Origin: Elusimicrobiota bacterium
GTDB taxonomy: Bacteria; Elusimicrobiota; Elusimicrobia; UBA1565; UBA9628
Direction of reading: 5' to 3'
Assembly (NCBI GenBank): GCA_028868375.1
Contig: JAGWUP010000006.1
Span: 62,001 to 126,000 of the forward strand
DNA: 64,000 nucleotides
Program-made: the position numbers and the translations under genes
Notes under the pieces: generated by a model
Told to the model about the DNA's origin: nothing
What the model saw: the letters and a program-made list of their open reading frames with translations, nothing else
The model's database searches: none
Shown here: positions 50,300 to 59,727 of the stretch, piece after piece
Layout of the letters: each line of letters opens with the position of its first letter
Position numbering within the stretch: position 1 is the stretch's first letter

Positions 50300-52342
50300 C
50301 TAGAACTTCGGCAGGATCTGTACGCCGGGGCGATCCGGATCGCTTCGAGGGGGGAGAATGGAATCGCCCCAGGTCAGCGCCGTGCCGACGGCCCAGACGA
50401 GGAGGGCGAAGCAGACGCATAGTGCGAGACATTTCGCCAAAGCCGTCGCTCCACCGGAGGCGAGGACGGGAAAGGTCAGGACCAACGCGATGGCCGCAGC
50501 GGCGCCGAAAGAGTTGCGCAGAAGCTGCCGGCTTCCAAAGGGCCTAAGGGGCGGCGTCAATGTCACCGCCGCGGCGTTGGCGGCGTCGCCGGCCCGCGCC
50601 AAGGCCTTGCCGTCGCCCTCCTCCAGCAGCCGGAGCAGGTTGCGCAGCGACTGGGCCGCCTCGTGGCGCCGCAACTTCTGCGCAACGGAAAGATTGCGAT
50701 CCCTTTCGATCTGCTCCAGGTAATTGACGAGCGCGCCGCGCAGCGAGGAGGCAAGCCCTGAAACCAGCCAGCGCGCCAAGCCGAGATTATCGTTTGCGAC
50801 CGCCAGTTCCAAGGTGGCGAGATCAAAACCAAGCTCCTCGGCGGTCAGGCCGCTGCGCCGCCGGGCATCGGCCGCCAGCGCGCGGGAGAGATTCGAAACG
50901 GCCGCGTAGGCCGGCCGGTAATCCTCTAGGCCCAGCGCCGGCGCCGGGAAGCCGCGGGATAGGGACGATGCGGGCGCGGAGACGGTGGCCGGGCGGGGGG
51001 TGCGTTTAAAAATCCGGAGGCGCAATCGCAGCCGGCCGACAATGGTGCCCAGCCGTCGCGCCAAGGCCTTGAGGCGCTCGCCGGGGCGGCCTAGGACGTA
51101 GCGCCGCGCCGCTTCTGCCGCGCGCGAGGCGCCTGCGATCTGCGCGCCGACATGCTCGCCCGTCTGAGTGCCGTCGAGGCTGTCGAGCAGGGCCAGCAAG
51201 GAGCGCTGGGCCTGCCGAAGCTCCGTCGGAGCGCGAGAGCCGGCGGCGGGCAGGCGCAAGGCCAGCGAGCGCAGGTCGCGGGTTTTCCGGAACGCCTCCG
51301 CCGGAGAATCGGCCTTTGTGGCGGCGGCCAGCAGGTCTCGCAAGCGCGCCGCCTGCTCCGAGCGGTCTTTCCCGGCCATCTCCAGGGCTTGCGTCAGGGA
51401 CTGGGCAGCGGAAAAGGCTTGTTGATAGAGGGAGAGCGGCAGGCTTTCTCCCGCCTGCCTAGCGGCGGCCCGCAGCGCAAGGGCCGCGCGCAGGCTACGG
51501 GCGGATGGTTCATCGAGGAAGGGGCGCGACAGCAAGGCCTGGGCCAGCTCCGCCCGCTCCTCCTCCAGCAGACCCGCATGAGCCTGCCGCGAGAACTCCC
51601 GGGCCGCCTGGATTTCCTCCCGTTGCGCGCTCCCAAGCGCCTGCGAAACCAGCCCGCGTCGCCGCTCCGGCGGCAACTCATGGAACTCCCCGCTCCAGCC
51701 TCCCAAATGGCGCGCCAGCAAGGCATAGCTCTCTTTCGTGCGCGCAAGCGTCAAATCCATCCGGGACAACGCCAGAGCGGCCGGAGAATCATCCGGCAGG
51801 GCGCCGGCGATGGAGACGATCCAGGGCGGATCGGCCAGCTCCTGCGCCAGCGCCCTAGCCTCATCAAGCCCGATCTCGGATCTGGCGCGCGCCAGGCGAT
51901 GCTGCCGCTCGACGTCCAAAAAATAGAGGTCGTCATGGGCCAGCCGGGACAACTCCGCGGCATCCGACGTCCGCATGGCTTGGTCGGCCCTGCGCGCGGC
52001 GCGTTCGACGACGAGCTTCAAGCGGCTTTTAAGGAAGCGCTGCCTATCCGGGGCGGACATCCGTCGGAACCGCGCCAGGGAAACATCGCTCTGGGCGGAC
52101 AAGTCCTCAAGCCAAGGCGCCGCGATTTGCCGCTCCATCGGATCCTTCAGGTTCAGGCCGGCGAAGCGCTGGAAGATCGCGGCCACGCCGGGCTGCGCCG
52201 GAGCGCTGCGTCGCGCCAGGGCCGCGTCCAAACCGGACTGCAGCCCCTCCCGCCAGCTCGACGGCCCGGAGGAAACGGCCGCGCGCGCCGGCGCGGCGGC
52301 GAGCAGCGCCGCCAGGGCGCAAGCCTCCAGCCAACGAATCAT
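50300..52342 (-). CDS. large exported helical protein of unknown function
   Basis: A 680-residue protein with an N-terminal signal peptide (WLEACALAALLAAAPARA), about 550 residues of charged Ala/Leu/Arg-rich helix, and a hydrophobic C-terminal hairpin (AAAIALVLTFPVLASGGATA and ALCVCFALLVWAVGTAL). No catalytic motif or known domain was seen. The architecture suggests a periplasmic helical body anchored in the inner membrane. TATGCT (complement of 52349-52354) ends six bases before the ATG. Confidence 0.7.
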   Translation of the reverse strand: MIRWLEACALAALLAAAPARAAVSSGPSSWREGLQSGLDAALARRSAPAQPGVAAIFQRFAGLNLKDPMERQIAAPWLEDLSAQSDVSLARFRRMSAPDRQRFLKSRLKLVVERAARRADQAMRTSDAAELSRLAHDDLYFLDVERQHRLARARSEIGLDEARALAQELADPPWIVSIAGALPDDSPAALALSRMDLTLARTKESYALLARHLGGWSGEFHELPPERRRGLVSQALGSAQREEIQAAREFSRQAHAGLLEEERAELAQALLSRPFLDEPSARSLRAALALRAAARQAGESLPLSLYQQAFSAAQSLTQALEMAGKDRSEQAARLRDLLAAATKADSPAEAFRKTRDLRSLALRLPAAGSRAPTELRQAQRSLLALLDSLDGTQTGEHVGAQIAGASRAAEAARRYVLGRPGERLKALARRLGTIVGRLRLRLRIFKRTPRPATVSAPASSLSRGFPAPALGLEDYRPAYAAVSNLSRALAADARRRSGLTAEELGFDLATLELAVANDNLGLARWLVSGLASSLRGALVNYLEQIERDRNLSVAQKLRRHEAAQSLRNLLRLLEEGDGKALARAGDAANAAAVTLTPPLRPFGSRQLLRNSFGAAAAIALVLTFPVLASGGATALAKCLALCVCFALLVWAVGTALTWGDSILPPRSDPDRPGVQILPKF

Positions 52343-52455
52343 GGCCCAAGCATAGCGCTACCGATCTTAAGCGTCATGGGGCTTTCGGGCCCATTCCGTC
52401 TAGGCCCGGCGGGCATCCGATCCGACGGCCCGTCGAAAAGCCCGCGGGAAATGGC

Positions 52456-52461
52456 TAGAAT
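52456..52461 (+). promoter_or_regulatory. -10 element before the glycosyltransferase leader
   Basis: TAGAAT at 52456-52461 ends seven bases before the GTG of a 12-codon frame (52469-52507). No -35 of good quality was seen. Confidence 0.4.
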
Positions 52462-52468
52462 GGGGCCC

Positions 52469-52507
52469 GTGACCATCGAGACGCTGCCGTCGGAGGAGCC
52501 GGCGTGA
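52469..52507 (+). CDS. possible 12-codon leader peptide
   Basis: GTG at 52469 begins MTIETLPSEEPA and a stop whose bases overlap the next gene's GTG start (GTGA). The frame contains the GGAGGAG Shine-Dalgarno of the downstream gene. Translation of this short frame would therefore be coupled to the glycosyltransferase gene. Short and unsupported by homology. Confidence 0.3.
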   Translation: MTIETLPSEEPA

Positions 52508-53718
52508 GCGGCCGCAAGGCGCTGCTCCTGATCCTCGTCGCGGGCCTGGCCCTGCGCCTGGGCTACGCCTTAAGGACGGCGCAAAAAACATCCTCTCTTC
52601 CCGACCCGGACGACTATTGCGGCCTGGCCCTCTCCTTCGCCCGCGACGGCTCCCTCTCGCTTGACGGCCGTTTGACGGCGCATCGCGAGCCCGCCTACCC
52701 GATCGCCCTGGGCCTGGCCTTTCTCGCCCTGGGCGCGACCTTGAAGGCGGGCCTGGCCCTCAACCTCCTGGCCTCGATGCTTTCCCTGCTCTTGATCTAC
52801 GATCTGGGGCGGCGCCTCTTTGACGAGCGCTCGGCGCTGGCGGCCGCGGCCATCGCGGCCCTCTATCCGCCCTTCATCTTCTACGCCGCCCAACTGAGGC
52901 GGGAGACCTGGATGGTGTTCGTGACGCTCCTTGGCCTCTGGGCGCTCTGCAGCGCTCAGCAGGCCGGACGGGCGCGCGGCTTCGCCCTGGCGGGCTTGGC
53001 CAACGCCCTGGGGCCGTTAAGCAACATCGTCTTTCTGCCCTTCGGCCTTCTTGTCGCCCCCGCCCTGGCCTGGTGGTCTCATCGCCGCCAAAAGCGCCCG
53101 GCGGCCGCGCTGACCGCGGCCTACCTGGCCTGCTTTCTCGCCCTCTGCGGGCTGTGGCCCCTGCGCAACAGAATAGAGCTGGGACGCTTCTATCTCGGCG
53201 GCTCCGGCGGCGGCTGGGCCAACCTCTACGACTATCTCGTCGTCCCGGAAAATCTGGGCGGCACGCCGCGACAAACGGCCCTGCTCGCCGCCGATCCCGT
53301 CGTCAAGAAGGGCGACTCCCTGGATCCCATCGCCCGAGACCGTTGGTACTTCGAGGCCGGTCTGCGCTTCATTAAACGCCACCCAGCGCGCTACGCCCGC
53401 CTGCTGCTCTGGCGCTGCCTCGATTTCTGGCGGCCCTGGCCCAGGCCCAGGCCCTATCCGCTGCCCTACTGGCTGCTCAAGGCGATCGGCCTCTTCTCCG
53501 ACGCCTGGATCATCCCGCTGGGCTGGCTGGCCATACTGTGCTTGCGGGCTTGGACGCCGGAGCGGCTCTGGCTGCTGGGCTTTGGAACCTCCGTCAGCGC
53601 CGTCTACATCGCCGTCTTCACGATGAACCGCTACCGGCTGCCGGTCATGCCCATGCTCATCCTGTTCGCCGCCGCGGCCCTGGTCCGCGCCGTCGAGGCC
53701 CTCCGCCGGGCAATCTAG
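52504..53718 (+). CDS. GT-C (PMT/ArnT-like) membrane glycosyltransferase
   Basis: A 404-residue protein with about ten hydrophobic spans. The first periplasmic loop holds PDPDDYCGLALSFARDGSLS with acidic residues, the usual catalytic position of GT39/ArnT-like enzymes, followed by HREPAYPIALGLAFLALG. Such enzymes move sugars from polyprenyl phosphate carriers to proteins or lipids at the outer face of the inner membrane. The acceptor is unknown. GTG start with a GGAGGAG upstream. Its 3' end overlaps the convergent mltG by four bases. Confidence 0.75.
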   Translation: MSGRKALLLILVAGLALRLGYALRTAQKTSSLPDPDDYCGLALSFARDGSLSLDGRLTAHREPAYPIALGLAFLALGATLKAGLALNLLASMLSLLLIYDLGRRLFDERSALAAAAIAALYPPFIFYAAQLRRETWMVFVTLLGLWALCSAQQAGRARGFALAGLANALGPLSNIVFLPFGLLVAPALAWWSHRRQKRPAAALTAAYLACFLALCGLWPLRNRIELGRFYLGGSGGGWANLYDYLVVPENLGGTPRQTALLAADPVVKKGDSLDPIARDRWYFEAGLRFIKRHPARYARLLLWRCLDFWRPWPRPRPYPLPYWLLKAIGLFSDAWIIPLGWLAILCLRAWTPERLWLLGFGTSVSAVYIAVFTMNRYRLPVMPMLILFAAAALVRAVEALRRAI

Positions 53719-54683
53719 CGGGATCGACCCTTGCCGCGCAGCAGGCGCCGCTTGAGCGCGCGCTTGGCCCGCAGATGCTCGGCCAGGGTCGCGCTAAAGA
53801 CGTGGCCGCCCCTGCCGTCGGCGACGAAGTAGAGGGCGTCGGTGGCGGCGGGATGCAGGGCGGCGCGGAAGGATTCCAGGCCGAAGCTGCAGATCGGCCC
53901 CGGCGGCAAGCCGTAGTGGACGTAGGTGTTGTAGGGGGAATCAAGCCGCAAATCGTCCAGGCTCAAGGCGCTCTTCCAACGGCCCAGGGCGTACTGGACC
54001 GTGGGGTCGGCCTCCAGGCGCATGCGCCGCCGCAGGCGGTTCCAGTAGACCCCGGCGATCAGCGGCCGCTCCCGCGCCCGCTCCGCCTCCCGCTCGACGA
54101 TGGAGGCCAGGGTCATCGTCTGAAAAAGCGTCAGGTTGGACCGTCCCCGCGCCCGGATGAACTCCGGAACGACGCGGGAGGCGAACTCCGCGCGCATCCT
54201 CTCGGCCGCCTGGGCGGCCGGGGTGTCGGGATCGAAGTAGTAGGTCGTGGGAAACAGATAGCCCTCGAGGCCGCGGCCCTCCGGATTGTCGCCGCGGACG
54301 TAGCGCAGGAACGCGGAGGCCTTGCAGACGCCGGCGGCCTCCAGGCGCTGGGCGATCTGCCAGCTGGCGAAGCCCTCCGGAATCGCCACCCTGATGCCGG
54401 GGCTGCGCGAGCCGTCTCGCAGGGCGAGCAGCAGGGCGCCCAGGCGCATGCGGCGGCGCAAGCGGTAGGTGCCCGCGTGCAGGCGGCGGTCCTCCCCGCT
54501 CCAGCGCGCGGCCAGGCGAAAGAGGGTGGCCGAGAAGATCACGCCGTCCTGCCGCAGCAAGACCCCCGCCTGGGCGGCGTTGACCCCGGCGGGCAGCGTG
54601 ACCTCCAGCGGGCCGCCCGGCACCAGGCGCCAAAACAGCAGGCCCGCCGCCAGCAGCGCCGCCGCGGCCAGGGCCTTGCGCAT
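53715..54683 (-). CDS. mltG: endolytic murein transglycosylase MltG
   Basis: YceG-like lytic transglycosylase of 322 residues that cuts nascent glycan strands. An N-terminal transmembrane helix (ALAAAALLAAGLLFWRLV) and a LysM-like region precede the catalytic domain. Signatures include LEGYLFPTTYYF, the catalytic glutamate in ASIVEREAERARERPLIAGVYWNRL, RLEADPTVQYALG and SPYNTYVHYGLPPGPI. It follows the mutase gene with a one-base overlap on the minus strand. Confidence 0.94.
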   Translation of the reverse strand: MRKALAAAALLAAGLLFWRLVPGGPLEVTLPAGVNAAQAGVLLRQDGVIFSATLFRLAARWSGEDRRLHAGTYRLRRRMRLGALLLALRDGSRSPGIRVAIPEGFASWQIAQRLEAAGVCKASAFLRYVRGDNPEGRGLEGYLFPTTYYFDPDTPAAQAAERMRAEFASRVVPEFIRARGRSNLTLFQTMTLASIVEREAERARERPLIAGVYWNRLRRRMRLEADPTVQYALGRWKSALSLDDLRLDSPYNTYVHYGLPPGPICSFGLESFRAALHPAATDALYFVADGRGGHVFSATLAEHLRAKRALKRRLLRGKGRSR

Positions 54684-56260
54684 CAGCCGGCGAAGACCGG
54701 ATACTCCCCGAAGGTTTCCTTGAGCGCGGCGGTGATCTCGCCCACGGTGCCGTACGCCTCCACCGCCTCGAGGATGGCGGGCAGCAAGTTCTCGCGGCCC
54801 GCCGCCTCCCGCCGCAGGCGGCCCAAGCAGGCCTCCAGGCGGGCTTGGTCGCGTCCGGCGCGCAGGGCGCGCAGGCGCTCGACCTGCTCCTCCTCGACGT
54901 GCGCCTCGATCTTGAGGATGGCGGGGGGCTTGGCGTCCGCGGCGTGGACGTTGACGCCGACGATGCTGCGCCGGCGCGCGCCCAAGTCCTGCTCGAAGCG
55001 GTAGGCCGTCTCGGCGATCTCGCGGTGGAAAAAGCCCGCCTCCAAGGCCGGCACGACCCCGCCCAGCTCCTTGATGCGCCGCATCAATTCCCCGGCGCGC
55101 CGCTCCATCTCGGCGGTCAGGCTCTCGAGGTAATAGGAGCCGCCGAAGGGATCCGGGGTGTCGGCCACTCCGGTCTCGTGGGCGATGATCTGCTGGGTGC
55201 GCAAGGCCAGCATCACCGCCTCGTCGGTGGGCAGGGCCAGGGCCTCGTCGAAGGAGTTGGTGTGCAGGCTCTGCGTGCCGCCCAGGACCGCCGCCAGCGC
55301 CTGGTAGGCGACGCGGACCAAGTTGTTGAGCGGCTGCTGGGCCGTCAGGGAGACCCCGGCCGTCTGGCAGTGCATCGGCAGCATCCAGGAGATCTCCTTC
55401 TTGGCCCCGAACTCCTCGCGCATCAGGCGCGCCCAGATGGCGCGCGCCGCGCGAAGCTTGGCGATCTCCTCGAAGAAGCAGTTGTGCACGTCGAAGAAAA
55501 AGGAGAGCTGGGAGGCGAAGTCGTCCACTTGAAGGCCGCGGGCGAGCAGCCGCTCCACGTACTCGCGCCCGTCGCCCAGGGTGAAGGCCAGCTCCTGGGC
55601 GGCGTCGGCTCCGGCCTCGCGGATGTGGTAGCCGGAGATCGAGATGGGATAGAAGCGCGGCACCTCGCGCACGCAGAACTCTATGGTGTCCAGCACCAGG
55701 CGCAGGGACGGCTCCGGGGGAAAGAGATACTCGTTCTGCGCGATGTACTCCTTCAAGATGTCGGTCTGGCAGGTGCCGCGCACGCGCTTGAAGGGCACGC
55801 CCTGCTTCTTGGCCACGGCCAGGTACATCGCCAGAAGCACCGGGGCGGGCAGGTTGATCGTCATGGAGGTCGAGACCTTGGCCAGGTCGATGCCGGAAAA
55901 CAAGGCCTCCATGTCGGCCAGGGAGTCGACCGCCACGCCCTCGCGCCCGACCTCGCCGGCCGAGCGCGGATCGTCGCTGTCTAGCCCCATCAGCGTGGGC
56001 AGATCGAAGGCGGTCGACAGCCCCGTTTCGCCGTGGGAAAGAAGGTACTTGAAGCGCTCGTTGGTGTCCTTGGCGCTCTTGTGGCCCGCGAACTGCCGCA
56101 TCGTCCAGTAATTGACCCGGTAGCCGGAGCCCTTGAGGCCGCGCGCGTAGGGAAACTGCCCCGGCCTGCCCAGCTCGGAGAGCAGGTCGCGCCCGGCCAG
56201 GCGCTCCGGCCCGTACTCCATGTCGACCGGGATGCCGGACAAGGTGGTGGGCTGGCTCAC
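54683..56260 (-). CDS. methylmalonyl-CoA mutase family, large (catalytic) subunit
   Basis: A 525-residue acyl-CoA mutase TIM-barrel subunit. Motifs include [73 protein letters not shown] and the loop [22 protein letters not shown]. The B12-binding domain is absent, so a separate small subunit is needed; none is in this window. Near the substrate pocket, the usual RGxYPTMYR reads RGLKGSGYR. That may mean another acyl-CoA substrate such as ethylmalonyl-CoA. Coupled to tyrS by a four-base overlap. Confidence 0.85.
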   Translation of the reverse strand: MSQPTTLSGIPVDMEYGPERLAGRDLLSELGRPGQFPYARGLKGSGYRVNYWTMRQFAGHKSAKDTNERFKYLLSHGETGLSTAFDLPTLMGLDSDDPRSAGEVGREGVAVDSLADMEALFSGIDLAKVSTSMTINLPAPVLLAMYLAVAKKQGVPFKRVRGTCQTDILKEYIAQNEYLFPPEPSLRLVLDTIEFCVREVPRFYPISISGYHIREAGADAAQELAFTLGDGREYVERLLARGLQVDDFASQLSFFFDVHNCFFEEIAKLRAARAIWARLMREEFGAKKEISWMLPMHCQTAGVSLTAQQPLNNLVRVAYQALAAVLGGTQSLHTNSFDEALALPTDEAVMLALRTQQIIAHETGVADTPDPFGGSYYLESLTAEMERRAGELMRRIKELGGVVPALEAGFFHREIAETAYRFEQDLGARRRSIVGVNVHAADAKPPAILKIEAHVEEEQVERLRALRAGRDQARLEACLGRLRREAAGRENLLPAILEAVEAYGTVGEITAALKETFGEYPVFAG

Positions 56261-57417
56261 CGCAGCCTCACCCGGACGAACTGATGCCGCCCCATCTGCA
56301 GCACGAAGGCCTCCGGCCGCTTAACCGGCTCATCGCGGGCGGCCTTGCGCCCGTCGACGCGCACCCCGCCCTGCTGGATCAAGCGCCGCGCCTCGTTGCG
56401 CGACTTGACCCCGCCGCAGCGCAGGACGATCTCGCTTAAGGCCAGGCCCGGGGGAAGCTCCACGCAGCGCACGTCGGAGGGCAGCTCTTTTTTGGAGAAG
56501 GTGTCCTCGAAATAGCGGCGGGCCTGCTCGGCCGCCTCCTGCCCGTGGAAGCGCGCGGTCACGCGCTCGGCCAGGCCCTTCTTGGCCAGCATCGGATGCA
56601 GGGCCTTGACCGCGGACAGGTCCTCGTCGGTGAGCAGCTCGTAATAGGACAGCATCAGCTCGTCGGAGACCTTCATGAGCTTTCCGAACATCTCCCGGGG
56701 CGGCTCGTTGAAGGCGATGGCGTTGCCGTAGGACTTGGACATCTTCTTTACGCCGTCCAAGCCGACCAAGAGCGGCACCGTCAGCGCCACCTGCGGCTCT
56801 TGGCCCTCCTCCTGCTGCAGCTTGCGCCCCATGAGCAGGTTGGTGAGCTGATCGTTGCCGCCCAGCTCGACGTCGGCGCGCACCGCCACCGAGTCGTAGC
56901 CCTGCAGCAGGGGATAGAACGTCTCCAGCATCGTCAGCGGCGAATTCTCCTTGAGCCGCGCCTTGAAGTCCTCGCGGGCCAGCAGTTGCTGCACCGTCAC
57001 GCGCTTGAGGGTCTCCAGCAGTCGAGCGCCCATGAAGGGCTTAAGCCACTCCGAGTTAAAGCGCGTCTCCGTCTTGGCCCGGTCGAGGATCTTGAAGGCC
57101 TGCTCCTGGTAGGTGCGGGCGTTTTGCGCCACCTCCGCCGCGCCCAGGCTCGGGCGGGTGGCGTCGCGGCCGGAGGGATCGCCGACCATGGCCGTGAAGT
57201 CGCCGATGATCAGCACCGCCTGATGGCCCAGCTCCTGGAACTGCCGCAGCTTGGCCAGAGCGAGGCTGTGGCCCAGGTGCAGGTCGGCCGAGGTCGGATC
57301 GACCCCCAGCTTGACGCGCAGGGTTTTGCCGGAGGAAAGCTTGGCGGCCAACTCCTGCTCCGAGACCAGCGAGAGCGCGCCGCGCTTTAATCGCGCCAGT
57401 TGAGCGTCGAGATCCAT
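56257..57417 (-). CDS. tyrS: tyrosyl-tRNA synthetase
   Basis: Class I synthetase of 386 residues. The nucleotide-binding HLGH motif occurs in DPTSADLHLGHSLAL (about residues 41-55) and KMSKS in LDGVKKMSKSYGNAI. A C-terminal S4 RNA-binding domain closes the protein (SRNEARRLIQQGGVRVDG). The DPTxxxLHLGH opening and length fit the shorter TyrZ-like branch. TACACT (complement of 57427-57432) ends nine bases before the ATG. Heads a tyrS-mutase-mltG run. Confidence 0.95.
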   Translation of the reverse strand: MDLDAQLARLKRGALSLVSEQELAAKLSSGKTLRVKLGVDPTSADLHLGHSLALAKLRQFQELGHQAVLIIGDFTAMVGDPSGRDATRPSLGAAEVAQNARTYQEQAFKILDRAKTETRFNSEWLKPFMGARLLETLKRVTVQQLLAREDFKARLKENSPLTMLETFYPLLQGYDSVAVRADVELGGNDQLTNLLMGRKLQQEEGQEPQVALTVPLLVGLDGVKKMSKSYGNAIAFNEPPREMFGKLMKVSDELMLSYYELLTDEDLSAVKALHPMLAKKGLAERVTARFHGQEAAEQARRYFEDTFSKKELPSDVRCVELPPGLALSEIVLRCGGVKSRNEARRLIQQGGVRVDGRKAARDEPVKRPEAFVLQMGRHQFVRVRLR

Positions 57418-57449
57418 GCGCGGGGTAGTGTATCAAATGGACGGCGCCG

Positions 57450-57747
57450 GCAAACCGGCTGACGCCGGCCCCCAATCCTCAGTCAAGCTCTGAAGGCTGG
57501 CGGCGGCTGTGCTGCCATGATTTCACCTCGCCGGTGAAAAGCCGAACGGCCGGGGCTTCTGCCAAGAAGCGCTGCGGCGGGTGACGGCGAGGAACGCGGC
57601 GAGCGAGCACTTCCGGGGCGCAGCGAAGCCGCGTCCGGAGCCGTCAGGACCCGCCGACTGCGCTTCTTGGCTGAGGATCAGGACGCCGGCCGTCATGGCC
57701 TGACGCATTTTCCCTATCCGGCCAGACGCAAGCCGGCTGACGCCGGC
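57450..57747. repeat. structured 298-bp repeat element between priA and tyrS
   Basis: Bounded by 20-bp direct repeats (57450-57469 and 57728-57747, 19 of 20 identical), each containing GCCGGC-like palindromes around TGAC. Inside is a long stem with 12 perfect pairs (57561-57572/57660-57671), then seven pairs (57576-57582/57649-57655), six pairs (57583-57588/57640-57645) and a terminal TCCGG/CCGGA stem. A small TTCACC/GGTGAA hairpin lies outside. A partial copy is at 50198-50299. No protein gene is supported here, although a 61-codon frame exists on the minus strand (57523-57708). Confidence 0.7.
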
Positions 57748-59724
57748 TTAGAAAAAATCGTAGGGATCGACGTCCAGCTTGAGCTTGACCGAGGAGGAAG
57801 AGGGCAGGGCGCGGGCGGCCAGCAAGGCGGGCTCAAGCCCCTCCGGCGGGCATTTAAGCAGGGCGTGATGGCGGAAGCGGCGGCGCTGCAGGGGCAAGAC
57901 GGCGGCGGCCGGGCCGACTAACTCGTGGCCGAAGGCCCCCAGCTCCCGGCGCAAGGCCGCGCAGTGGGCCTCGGCGGCCGCGGCCACGGCGGGCTCCTGG
58001 GGGCCGGTCCAGAGCAGGCGCACCAAGGTCGAATAGGGGGGATAGCCAAGCTGGCGGCGCAGGGGAAGCTCCGCGTCGGCGAAGGCTCCGTAGTCGCCGC
58101 GCGCGGCGTTGGCGATGGCCAGATGCTCCGGATGCAGCGTCTGCAGCAGCACCTCTCCCCGCTTGCCCGAGCGGCCCGAGCGGCCCGCCACCTGGGCCAG
58201 CAGTTGCATGGTGCGCTCGGAGGAGCGGAAGTCCGGCATGTTGAGCATCGTGTCGGCGTCGACGACCCCGACCAGGGTGACGTCCGGAAAATGGAAGCTC
58301 TTGGCGACCAGCTTGGTGCCCACCAGCACGTCGGCCTCCTTATTAAGGAAGCGCCGATAGGGCTCGCCGTCCTTAAGCCGCGGCGTGTCGCCGTCAAAGC
58401 GCAGCAGGCGCGCGCCCGGCAGCTCCCGGCGAAGCTCCGCGACGACCTTCTGTGTGCCGACGCCGGAGGCGCGCAGGGCGGGATTGCGGCATTTGGGGCA
58501 AGCGGCGGGCAGGGGGCCCCTGCGCTCGCAGTGATGGCAGCGCAGCTCGAAGCCGCCGACAGCCTCGTGCTGTATCTTGGCCACCCCGCAGTGGGGGCAG
58601 CGGTCGACCCAGCCGCATTTGCGGCACATCACCACGGTGGAGAAGCCGCGGCGGTTGACGAGGAGGATGGACTGCTCGCCGCGCGACAGCCGCTCTCGCA
58701 GGCGCCCCAACAGCTCCTCGGCCAAGACTCGCCCCAAGCCGGGCGGGGGCAGGACGACCACCGAGGGGCGCTCCGTCGACGAGACGCGCTGCGGCAGCGA
58801 AAAGAGCTCGGCGCGGCCCAAGCGCGCCAGCTGCCAGCTCTCCAGGGAAGGCGTGGCCGAGCCCAAGACCGCCAGGGCCCCGGCCAGCCGCGCGCGCTCC
58901 AAGGCCAGGGAGCGCGCGTGATAAAGGGGGGCCTGCCCCTCCTGCTTGAAGGACTCGTCCTGCTCCTCGTCCAGCACGACCAGGCGGAGCTTCGGCAGGG
59001 GCAGCAGGGCCGCCGAGCGCGCGCCCACCACCACCCGCGCCTGGCCGCGCCGCAGCGCCAGCCAAGCCTGCCGGCGCTGGCGCGCGCCCAGCCTGCTGTG
59101 CCAGAGCACGACCGGAACGCCCAGGCAGGCCGAGAACTCCTCGAAGAAGGGCTGCGTAAGCGAGATCTCCGGCAATAGAAAGAGGGCCTGCCCGTCCTCC
59201 GCGATCGCCTCGCGGATGAGGCGGAGATAGACCTCGGTCTTGCCGGAGGCCGGAACGCCGTAGAGCAGCGCCACGCGGGACTCCCGCAGCTTCAAGCGCT
59301 CGCATAAGGCCGCAAGCGCCGCGGCCTGGCCGTCGGTCAGCTTGAAGCCGTCCTTGGGGGCCCGGCCTGGCGTCAGCGCGCGGACGAACTGCCGCTCGTC
59401 GACCGGCTCCTCCAGGGACTTGATGAAGGGCGGCAGCAGCGCCTTGACGCAGTCTCCGATGGGGGCGGCACAGCGGCGCGCCAGCCAGCGCGCGCACTCA
59501 AGCCCATGGGAATCCAGCGCCGGAAAGCGGTCGAGGACCGCCTCCAGGCGCTTGAGCGGCCTTTCCGGCTCGCCCTCGAAGACCGACAGGGCCAGGCCGG
59601 TCAGGCGCCGCGGCCCGAAGGGCACGCGCACGCGCTCTCCAGGCTTCAACTCCCAGCCCGCCGGCACCTCGTAATGGAAGGCCTTGTGCAGCGGCACCGG
59701 GCAGGCCACCTCGGCGATGCGCAT
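57748..59724 (-). CDS. priA: primosomal protein N' (replication restart helicase)
   Basis: A 658-residue superfamily 2 helicase that reloads the replisome at stalled forks. An N-terminal DNA-binding domain is followed by Walker A LLYGVPASGKTEVYLRL (about residue 153) and Walker B LVVLDEEQDESFKQE, where E-E-Q replaces the more usual E-E-H. The zinc-binding insert reads CRKCGWVDRCPHC ... CHHCERRGPLPAACPKC, all eight cysteines present. VGTKLVAKSFHFPDVTLVGVVDAD and QVAGRSGRSGKRGEV follow. Last gene of the gmk-to-priA run, three bases after udg. Confidence 0.94.
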   Translation of the reverse strand: MRIAEVACPVPLHKAFHYEVPAGWELKPGERVRVPFGPRRLTGLALSVFEGEPERPLKRLEAVLDRFPALDSHGLECARWLARRCAAPIGDCVKALLPPFIKSLEEPVDERQFVRALTPGRAPKDGFKLTDGQAAALAALCERLKLRESRVALLYGVPASGKTEVYLRLIREAIAEDGQALFLLPEISLTQPFFEEFSACLGVPVVLWHSRLGARQRRQAWLALRRGQARVVVGARSAALLPLPKLRLVVLDEEQDESFKQEGQAPLYHARSLALERARLAGALAVLGSATPSLESWQLARLGRAELFSLPQRVSSTERPSVVVLPPPGLGRVLAEELLGRLRERLSRGEQSILLVNRRGFSTVVMCRKCGWVDRCPHCGVAKIQHEAVGGFELRCHHCERRGPLPAACPKCRNPALRASGVGTQKVVAELRRELPGARLLRFDGDTPRLKDGEPYRRFLNKEADVLVGTKLVAKSFHFPDVTLVGVVDADTMLNMPDFRSSERTMQLLAQVAGRSGRSGKRGEVLLQTLHPEHLAIANAARGDYGAFADAELPLRRQLGYPPYSTLVRLLWTGPQEPAVAAAAEAHCAALRRELGAFGHELVGPAAAVLPLQRRRFRHHALLKCPPEGLEPALLAARALPSSSSVKLKLDVDPYDFF

Positions 59725-59727
59725 GCG

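Noticed and set aside
57523-57708. 61-residue minus-strand protein in the structured repeat
   Set aside because: The frame lies within strongly paired sequence of a repeat element. Its codons follow the palindromes and there is no ribosome-binding site, so I treat it as non-coding.
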